From NCBI GenBank assembly GCA_010356995.1, contig ML996691.1, positions 407,299-471,298 of the forward strand: DNA of 64,000 nt. Reading direction: 5' to 3'. Each line of letters starts with the position of its first letter. The first letter of the stretch is position 1. Of the stretch, positions 56,587-64,000 are shown piece after piece. A program made the translations under genes and the position numbers. This stretch comes from Trichodelitschia bisporula. Taxonomy: Eukaryota; Ascomycota; Dothideomycetes; Phaeotrichales; Phaeotrichaceae. The notes below the pieces were generated by a model that was given only the letters and a program-made list of their open reading frames with translations, did no database searches and had not been told where the DNA came from.

Positions 56587-57173
56587 CTACAAGTCGAGAA
56601 GGTGTGCCTCATAGTTTATATCGTCTCCCCAAGGCAGAAGCGGTGACAAGTGCAAGTAGACCCTGAGTGCGTTTCCAACCTTGTTGAACCGAATACTGCC
56701 ATTGTAGACTGCAAGAACCAGCTGAATTCCCAGTCCAGTCTCGAGGCTTGCAGAATATCCATCACCAATATGCTGACTAAAAATCTTGGGGTAAGCTCCG
56801 ATGATCTTGGTGTCGGGATCGTAGTAACCGACACACTTTGAAATCGAGGTCAGCATGTGGTTACTCTCGACGACTGAGCTGCCGCGGTACATACGCTGAA
56901 GACCTTAACATCAAATTCGAATTCCTTGCGATTGCCCCTGCTCAGTGCCGCCTGTGGCTCTTCGGCAACTTGCTTGACTTCGTATTGGCCCTCGGTCGGC
57001 TGAGTGACCTCATAGTTGACGGTGACAGGGACGATGTTGGCCCTGACGGGCAAGTGACACTGTGGTGATAGAAGGCATATTGATGAGTTTCGATTGACGA
57101 GAAGGATGAGATGAGTATGAAAGACACTGTTGAAATGGGAGAGAAAGCAATTGATTAATATAGCCGTAGGCAC
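56587..57173 (-). CDS. Small two-exon hypothetical protein
   Basis: I do not recognise the family. Exons 57173-56895 and 56835-56587 give 175 residues; the 59-nt intron 56836-56894 starts GTATGT and joins FDVKVFS to CVGYYDPDTK in frame. The first ~45 residues are hydrophobic (LINCFLSHFNSVFHTHLILL) and may be a signal or leader, or may be untranslated if the true start is elsewhere. The remainder looks soluble and strand-rich (ANIVPVTVNYEVTQPTEGQY, GLGIQLVLAVYNGSIRFNKV). A good donor plus continuous coding character on both sides supports a real gene. An alternative start was not found in the same frame. Confidence 0.42.
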
Positions 57174-58931
57174 TTGGAGACGAGCTCACAGGAGTCTGCT
57201 TCAGGAGTTAGACCCACTTGTGTAGCCAGAAGCGCTACTCCCATCTAGCCTCTAGCTGAGCTGCACAGCGAAAAGGCATTTGGCAAATGATAGTTTCGTG
57301 ATTGTTCGTACAGCAACCTGACATGAGCCGAACACGGTCAGGATCTCAATATCTTCAACCGAGCATTAGCTGAGCTGCATGGCGAAATCGCATTTGGCAA
57401 AGGTTCGGATGCTGACATGAGCTGGACACGGTCTGAATCTCAATATCTGCATCCAAGCATTAGCTTCATGCCACAAAGCGGAGCTGCCGTGGACAATGAA
57501 GCGGTTAACGGAGAGGAGCAACCAGTGATGGATAGATCTTAACGCCAGAGCATATGTGATGCCGAGACGCAGTCTGCCTGGTCCCGTCGCGGGCTTCCCT
57601 TTCATCCTCGCGATACAGCAACTGATGGCACGGTGATGCGGCACGCTGCCTGGAGCAGTCAGCTCTATATTAAATCGAAGTCTAGACACGCCTCTTCCTG
57701 CCAACCGTATCACGGTCACGGCACGAGAGTTGTATGGAGAGAATCAATGACTTTATGATGAAGAGAGAGGGAGCAAGAGCTCTGAGATCTAAATCGTTAT
57801 TATGATGTGGACCCTGAGGTCTTGGCATCGCCTCACGCCATCGCTGACTGAGCTGCATGAGGCATACCGCCCATACGGTAGGAACCCCATCGCAGATGGG
57901 GGTCAACACTTCCCACACGGAGAAACTCCTCCAGCATAGACTCCATGCTCGGCTAGCACACATGTTCGAATCCCCTGGGGAAGTACTAGAAAAACACAAC
58001 ATTTTTCTGAGATCCCTTCCTGCGTCCCGCCATATCACTACCGTAGTACGTACGGTAGTACACCCGTCCCGCCATCCCTACACCCGCAAAGGCGGAATTA
58101 CCCGCAAAGCTTGGCCTTTTGAGTGGTACCGTAGCTGAGGCAGCATAACAACAGCCATTGGTTGCTTGATACTTTAGTGTTGACCAGGGCTCCTCAGCCA
58201 CATGCCATAAACGCACGAAGGGATACGGTAAGGCGTATCGTAGCTGTGGCGTACGGGGGAAGGCTTGGCGCCCCCTCTCCCCCGGTACCCCATCAAGATC
58301 TTACATCAAAACTTCAACAGGAGATGCACGTGTCAAAAGTTGAGGAGAGCAGGCGTTATTAATATCAATCGAATTGCCTCAATAAAATGGATCTTCTGAC
58401 ACCGGTCTTCGTGCCTTTTGAGATAAAATAGTGTCACCAAGTTTTGATAGGCTAAGGTTAAGGCTTGGCAGAGGTTGCTATCATTGGCACTTAAGCTGTT
58501 GCCGACCTAGCTCCTCATTGGCCAGTCGCAGGGGTGTGCCCTATGCAAGGTGACTACAGTACGTTGAGAGGTGGTTCGGTACATCCGAGATATGCAGCAA
58601 CTTGTGGTTGCTGGCTGCGGTGTGAGTGGGAAAGCACATCATGGTTTACACTTTCCCTCATACCGGTAGCATAGAGGCAGTAGCTAGAGTAGCTAACGGA
58701 GGAGATTGCTTCTGCATCTCCGCACCTTTGCTTCCACACATCTTCTCCCCGTTTCTCATTGCCTGTGCCGTTCCACACAGTCAGTACTATCTTAAAAAAT
58801 GTGGATGTTCTCCTAGTATTTCCCATCCCCCAGCATCTTCTCTGCTTGTCACTGAACTTGCATGAATCCTTTCCTGGAGCCATTTCTCAATTGTCTTCAA
58901 CGCCAACATTACAAGACTGAGGCATACCAAT
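57174..58931. other. Gene-poor interval, no gene supported
   Basis: About 1.8 kb upstream of the small unknown gene and of the broken subtilase. Two stretches (57240-57280 and 57366-57410) share words such as TAGCTGAGCTGCA and GGCAAA, suggesting a local duplication. A near-palindrome lies at 58032-58052 (TACCGTAGTACGTACGGTAG). No gene is supported. Confidence 0.45.
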
Positions 58932-61039
58932 ATGTCTGATTACCCACCTGCTGACGCCGTTCCGATTCAGCTCAATGGACAAGTCCAGGATCCTCGCGAA
59001 GAATACGCCCATGACGCGAAGAATACGGATTTCATCATCGTCTCTGCTTACAATATCCTCAGTCTCGCGCAAGGGGACGAGCTGGAGCGGCACTCTGTCA
59101 ATATACTCGAAGATCTTGGGGATAATAATTTCCTCTGCGAGTATGTCCCGAGCGACCTCAAGCCCCTTCGCGCTTTGTATTTTGTACGGCAAGTTGATGT
59201 CTACCGCAACAAGTCCAAGATTCCTGCAGCCCTGTAGGCAGCGTCTCTGGAAGCATCAGACGCCACCAGCACTGTGATGACCACGGCCGCAGCGTCTCTG
59301 GAAACAGCAAACACCACCAACACTGTGGTGACCACGACCTCCAGCATAGCCGCGACTCCGCTGATGACCCATGCAGCCGATACGTTCCCTAATCATGACC
59401 GGCTAATGGTTGACATCTTCTCTCATGAGACTGTCGGCGACGAGGGGTTTGAAGCTCTCAAGGAAGTGATCTCAGACGCATCAGGAGTCCGGGTGGACGA
59501 CATGAAGTTTGCTCCTGGCCAAGTACGACTCTCTGTTGAGGTCGACAAACTTGTCGCATTGGCAAAGGACGACAGAATTCACGTCATCGAAGAGATTTTG
59601 GAGCCAGAATTGATGACTCTCGACAATGATGGGACCGGCCCCGTTACTCCCAGCATTACTGGCAAAGGTGACACTCTCTATCGCGGCAAAGATCAAATCG
59701 TCACCGTCACGGACACCGGTTTTGACCTTGGAAATCCAGACAACTGTCACCCGGCTTTCACTGGAAGAGTTTACTCCCTCCGGGCCGTTGCTCGTCAGGG
59801 TGAAACAGACGATCCTGATGGCCATGGAACCCATGTCAGTGGCATTCTTCTAGGAAGGCACTTCGACACTACTAAGGGGTTGGTCGGCGGTATCGCTCCG
59901 GAGGCTCATCTGATCGTCCGATCGTTGTTCAAAAAGGATGGACAACCTATCATTGTGCCGATGAGCTTACTAGATCTGCTCACTGTTCCGTATGATTAGG
60001 GCTCTCGGGTTTTTTCAAACTCTTGGGGCGTCGGATTCGACAAAATGCAGCCTGCGTATGGGAACATTCCCGGGAACATCGACACCTTCATACGCCAATA
60101 TCCAGAAGCCGTCGTCTGTTTCTCAGCCGGAAATGATAATTTGAAAGCTGAAGGACAGCCGACAATTGGCCTCCTTTCAGGCGCCAAGAATGTTCTCACT
60201 GTTGGGGCTACGGGCAACCAGGATTCACCCGATCAGATGTATTGCAAGAGCAGTATGGGACCTACCCTCGAAAGGCGTCTCAAACCTGACGTCGTGGCCC
60301 CTGGCACGGATATATACGCCCTGTTATCTCGCCGAGTTGCCAGGTTCTTCGGCGACACAGCTACATCTCAAGATATACCTGGTATCAAATGGCGCTCCTG
60401 GTCGGGAACGAGTCAGGCAACCCCTCTGGTCGCAGGCTGTGCAGCAGCTCTTCGAGGAGCCCTGCAAGAGCGAGGCTGTTACAATCCACCAGGTGCACTT
60501 CTGAGGCCATTATCATCAACGGCGCTGAAAGACTGCCTAACGTCAACATCAATGCCCAAGGTCACGGCCGGGTCAATCTCGAAGCCTCCATTGCAATGAT
60601 TGTTCGGGCCCCTGCGTGGAGCAGCGAGACCACGGTGGACACGCCCCTTCCAGCATCCTGCGGAACCTTGGTTGGCGATACGCTCAAGCAGGACGAAGAG
60701 TACGAGTTTGTGCTCTCGCCTGTGAATAGCACCGACTCGCATTCCCACTTCAAGATCACCATGGTCTATAACGACATTGGCCATCGGCCGATTCAGAACA
60801 ACCTCAACCTTTTCGTGACTGACGTGACCACGGGCGAGGTGACTCCGGGCAATATGGGATCATTAATCGACCCTGATCAGCAGAACAATGTGGAGTAGGT
60901 TGTCCTGAGTTATGTACCGAAAGGCGAGATGAAGGTCAGAGTACATGCGCAAAAGATCCTCGCCAAGCATGACCAGGACTACGTGCTCGCGTGGTCAGCA
61001 TTCACACCACTGCCAGGTGCAGTATACCGAAGTCAATGA
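58932..61039 (+). pseudogene. Subtilisin-like serine protease (S8), interrupted
   Basis: A reading frame of ~700 codons matches a fungal S8 subtilase. The N-terminal prodomain region reads DFIIVSAYNILSLAQGDELE and PLRALYFVRQVDVY. The catalytic Asp is in VTVTDTGFDL, the His in DPDGHGTHVSGILLG, and the Ser in WSGTSQATPLVAG; FSNSWGVGFD and VVCFSAGNDN are the oxyanion-hole region. The frame is interrupted by three in-frame TAG codons (59235, 59997 and 60896) and a one-base frameshift near 60510. In each case the family and flanking sequence suggest Gln (CAG) originally, so all three stops are C-to-T changes in a CpA context, as in repeat-induced point mutation. A 51-bp tandem duplication lies at 59238-59339. 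The gene is probably dead, though only lightly decayed. Confidence 0.88.
59238..59339 (+). repeat. 51-bp tandem duplication
   Basis: Two adjacent copies, 59238-59288 and 59289-59339, both begin GCAGCGTCTCTGGAA and end with a GTG(A/G)TGACCACG-type stretch. They differ at several positions. The repeat lies in the linker between prodomain and catalytic domain of the broken subtilase and encodes Ala/Ser/Thr-rich sequence. Confidence 0.8.
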
Positions 61040-62432
61040 GGTGGTTTGCGTGATTGCATGTAGGGCGCGGTTGGAAGTAGATCGTCTCTAAGGCTTTGGG
61101 CCGAATACACCAATTTACTCTTCCGGGTTTCGTTCAGTGATTTCGGCCCGAAACCAGGTGTAGGAAGGATATGACTTTACAGCTCACTGTTTCCCTCCAG
61201 CCGATTGAGATAATGTAGTTCGTTGGAAGGCATAAATGCTATGGAGAACTGAATGCACAAACTTTCGAGGGTAGCTTTAGAGGTAAAGCTGAGGCGGCTG
61301 TGATAGCCGATGGGTTTGAGTAACGCTGAGACTAATTAGAACAGACAGACCCCCAAACTCTGGCCTATGTCTCTCGTCCTTTTCCGCCTTTTCGGAGATC
61401 TTGGTTCTTGGTGGGCACTTTTATCCACACAACGATAAACAGACACACCCTTGTCCTGCGCCCAGTCAATGAAGCGCGAAGCACATTTGAAAAGCACATG
61501 AATCTCAAGCGACCCTACCGTACATGAAGGGACGCGCAAAACGCTCCAGAGCAACGCCCACAGAGACGCTCGCAGAGACGCCTCAAAAGGGCCGCTCGAG
61601 AAGGGACGCACACCCTTCGACGCTTACTCTTTACCACGTACGAAGTCTTCACATAGGAAGTTTTCAACAGTCCGCGAAGCGGGCGCCTCCTCCTAGTGTG
61701 GTCTAGACAAACCTTCAAGAATTGAAGCAGTGGTTGACCAGGGGCAAGGAAACCAAAGCCAGAGTTCATGGCCCAACAAAAGGCGCTTCCCATGCAATGA
61801 CAGCTATTTGACAACATTAGGCCCATACAGGAAGCTCGGCTTAAAAGGCCCCCAAGTTCATGAAAAATTTCCAGTTCATTCGATGAAATCCTGACAAACG
61901 CCTCCCGCTTTTAATCATGAGCGTGGCCTCCTTCCCATCGAACCTCATAGGACGAAATTCGGTCGTTAACATGACCTCGACACCCGATTCACCGCCAGCA
62001 TGCTTCGAACCGTTCATCGTGCAGCGCATTCTTCGCTTCTCCTGCCTTTGGATTCCAAATACATCATTCCCAGGTCCGCGCCCCGTCACAGACTGATATG
62101 AGCCTCTGTTCGTTAGTGACACCCGGATCGCCAGGCACCGGAGACAGTCGGACCCCCCCCCCCCCCCCCCATATAAGTGTAGTTGGTGCAGGACGAGCAG
62201 GGTAAGTTGTGAAGCAAAAGCAAGCTCGATCCATGTCGTGGAATCAACTTTGCGGTAAGGACTGTCGGTGCCAGGTTGGTTACGGCTCGAACGGTGAGAG
62301 GTAGAGATGGGGAGGGGCGGAGCGTCGTCCACGCGGGGAAGTCCACTAAGGGCCAGTGGCGACATCCCTACTTTGCTCTGGGCAAAGCTGTCGACCTGAG
62401 CGGATCATCTCTGCAAAAACTGACCGCTGCCA
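61040..62432. other. Intergenic, no gene supported
   Basis: About 1.4 kb between the broken subtilase and the Ras gene end. A 174-codon minus-strand frame (61841-62365) runs through an 18-base C tract and has no recognisable similarity. It is treated as the 3' side of the Ras locus. Confidence 0.5.
62153..62170. repeat. 18-base C homopolymer
   Basis: An uninterrupted C run of 18 bases lies about 260 bp beyond the stop of the Ras-like gene. Its length may be imprecise or variable. Confidence 0.9.
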
Positions 62433-63219
62433 TCATAGGATAACGCAGCCGCCGCTCCTCCTCGCCCCTCTCCTCCCCTCTGGCCTGTTACCCCGCGGAT
62501 GCCGGGCGCCATGCGCGACGTGTCCACCATCAGAGGTGTGAGTGCCACGCCGGTCTGACGTTCTATAGATCTGTTGCTTTTGGCGCCGCAGCTGGCGAAC
62601 GACATCGTAAAACGCCTTTTCAACATTGACGCAGTTCTTCGCTGAAGCTTCCACAAAATCGCAGCCAAGTTGACTCGCCAGCGCGGTTCCTTCTTGCGTG
62701 GAAACTTCGCGCTCAGTGACCCGGTCGCATTTATTACCAACAAGCATCACAGGCGCTGGCCCGTAGCTACCCGAGCCCGTAGACGTTGAACTGAGAGGCG
62801 ACCCAGGAAACGAGGGCGAGCCGCCCTGCGACGACTCCTTCACACGCTGGATTTGCTTGTGGAACGTCTCAATGCGGTTGAAGGACGCACGAGACGAGAC
62901 GCTGTAAACCAAAAGGAAGCCCTCTCCGTCGCGTATCCATTGGTCTCTCAGAGCAGTGTACTCCTCTTGCCCGGCAGTGTCCAAAACCTCAAGCATGCAC
63001 GACTGGCCGTCGATCTGGACTTGTTTGCGATACGAGTCTTCAATCGTAGGATCGTAAGTCTCGACGAAGTGGTTTAGGCAGAGCTGCGAATCTTAGTCAG
63101 CTTTCGCGGTTTATCGACTCTAGGAGTACGTTTTAACTGACCTGGATGGTCAAAGCTGTCTTTCCAACACCACCGTCTCCCAACACCACCAGCTTGTAGA
63201 GTGTCATTTTGCCCGCCAT
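62433..63219 (-). CDS. Ras-family small GTPase (RasB-like)
   Basis: Membrane-anchored GTPase that would control polarity, growth and development in filamentous fungi. Exons 63219-63142 and 63083-62433 give 242 residues. MAGKMTLYKLVVLGDGGVGK contains the G1 loop, followed by YDPTIEDSYRKQ (effector loop), DTAGQEEYTALRDQW (switch II), VGNKCDR (NKxD) and EASAKNC. An insert of about 20 Ser/Gly/Pro residues (GGSPSFPGSPLSSTSTGSGS) lies between the third nucleotide motif and NKCD, as in the RasB group. The C-terminus is basic and ends CVIL, a CAAX box whose Leu favours geranylgeranylation. The intron 63084-63141 (58 nt) splits TIQ from LCLNHF. All nucleotide-binding motifs are intact. Confidence 0.93.
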
Positions 63220-64000
63220 GCTGAAGTTTGGCGCCTCTCAGGTCTCGAGTTTAGGGTACAACGGCGGTATAGATAACGCAACGACGACCGCAGCAACGCT
63301 CGACAAACGTGTGCTTGTTGGAGACCAGCCAAATTCTGAGCAGCTGACCAGCGACTAGGAACCGCGCACACCTGACCAGCAAGTTGAGGCCTGACTGCGA
63401 CAGGGTGCTGTGCACGTCGGAGATGTTCAACGAGGGTAGAGGACGTGGGTATATTGCAAGCACGTCAAGACTTGCCGATCAAAGCCGGGTGGTGGGTTGC
63501 TTTCCGGACGAGTTGCTGGAGTGGTGGATTGCGGAGGGCGGCAACGGGCCGGCTGGTTGAGGGGTTCGAACGGGTGATGCCTGGTTCGGGCAGCGATTGG
63601 ATTGCCTCTTCCAACGATATGCGAGGCCAACGTATGAAGAAAGCGCGCAAAATCACCGGGAAGTAGGACAGACGACGCTGTGTCCGGCACGAGCTCGCGG
63701 GGTGGGAAGTCGTAACAAAAATCAAGCCGCCCTTTTTTTTCTCTTCCTTCTTCCAAAACCGTTGAAGGGGGGGGGGGGGGGGGGGCGCGAGCTAGATGTT
63801 TTGGTAGGTGGAAGAAATAGTGGAGAGAAAATGCAAGTTTGAAGGCAAAAAATCTCTTTGGAGTTTTCGTGGGGACTCAGATTCCGGGGATAGGATGAAA
63901 GAGAAGGGGGGGTTGTGATGGGGGTAGCGGTTGAAAGACGAGGGTTTTGCGGAGGTGAAGAGTGGGAGGGCAGTCCGGGAGCTTTGGGTCCAGCGGAGGC
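63220..64000. other. Upstream region of the Ras-like gene
   Basis: This 781 bp reaches the window edge. It includes the Ras promoter and a 19-base G run at 63767-63785. ORFs here (63427-63756 minus, 63597-63842 plus) have no recognisable similarity. The last 200 bp may belong to another gene's leader. Confidence 0.45.
63767..63785. repeat. 19-base G homopolymer
   Basis: An uninterrupted G run of 19 bases lies in the upstream region of the Ras-like gene, following a short T run at 63733-63740. Its length may be imprecise. Confidence 0.9.

Noticed and set aside
57940-57985. tRNA-like GTTCGAATCCCC word
   Set aside because: The bases on each side do not form a T stem, and no anticodon or acceptor stem can be built around it.
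58932-61039. Subtilase read as a working gene with stop-codon read-through
   Set aside because: A one-base frameshift is present as well as the three stops, so loss of function is the simpler reading.
61841-62365. 174-codon ORF spanning the C tract
   Set aside because: No similarity, and its frame depends on the uncertain length of the homopolymer.
1-64000. CRISPR array, virus-like element or biosynthetic cluster
   Set aside because: No spaced direct repeats, no reverse transcriptase, integrase or capsid-like frame, and no polyketide or peptide synthetase gene was seen.

Overview
The window is nuclear DNA of a filamentous ascomycete (Pezizomycotina). The grounds are dense genes on both strands, many short introns (41-60 nt) with GT...AG ends and CTAAC/CTGAC-like branch points, a eukaryotic initiator tRNA, and a set of conserved fungal genes: condensin subunit 1, Cdc7 kinase, Nab2, an SR splicing factor, eL19, Vtc4, Ost1, Hem14, a RasB-type GTPase, an Ayg1-like hydrolase and a patatin. 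The class within Pezizomycotina cannot be fixed from this sequence alone. No virus-like element, CRISPR array or prokaryotic operon was seen.

Layout. 0-6 kb: the 5' part of an Old Yellow Enzyme gene, an initiator tRNA-Met, an FAD monooxygenase, and a fused pseudouridine-5'-phosphate glycosidase / pfkB kinase gene broken by a 60-base G run. 6-12 kb: Cdc7-like kinase and condensin subunit 1, head to head across 272 bp. 13-19 kb: an amino-acid permease with seven exons, and a long protein of unknown function with a sequence gap (N run) in one intron. 19-21.4 kb: non-coding, holding a ~250 bp MITE with ~50 bp inverted ends. 21.4-25.4 kb: a patatin-like phospholipase and mitochondrial protoporphyrinogen oxidase, tail to tail. 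26-29.4 kb: the poly(A)-binding zinc-finger protein Nab2 and an SR protein, divergent. 30.6-37.1 kb: eL19, Vtc4 and Ost1. 37.7-45.5 kb: a diaminopropionate ammonia-lyase-like PLP enzyme, 5-oxoprolinase and an aquaporin. 45.5-52 kb is gene-poor except for a KxDL (BLOC-1) gene. 52-57.2 kb: a small conserved protein, an Ayg1-like hydrolase with eight exons, a GNAT acetyltransferase with an apparent GC-AG intron, and a small unknown gene. 58.9-61 kb: a broken subtilase. 62.4-63.2 kb: a RasB-like GTPase.

Most genes are housekeeping and independent. The pairs that may share control are Cdc7/condensin (chromosome cycle), Nab2/SR protein (mRNA processing) and the PLP lyase/5-oxoprolinase (amino-acid nitrogen), each divergent from one intergenic region. 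Exon joins were read by hand from splice signals, reading frame and family knowledge. In almost every complete gene the exon lengths sum to a multiple of three; the exception is the fusion gene with the G run.
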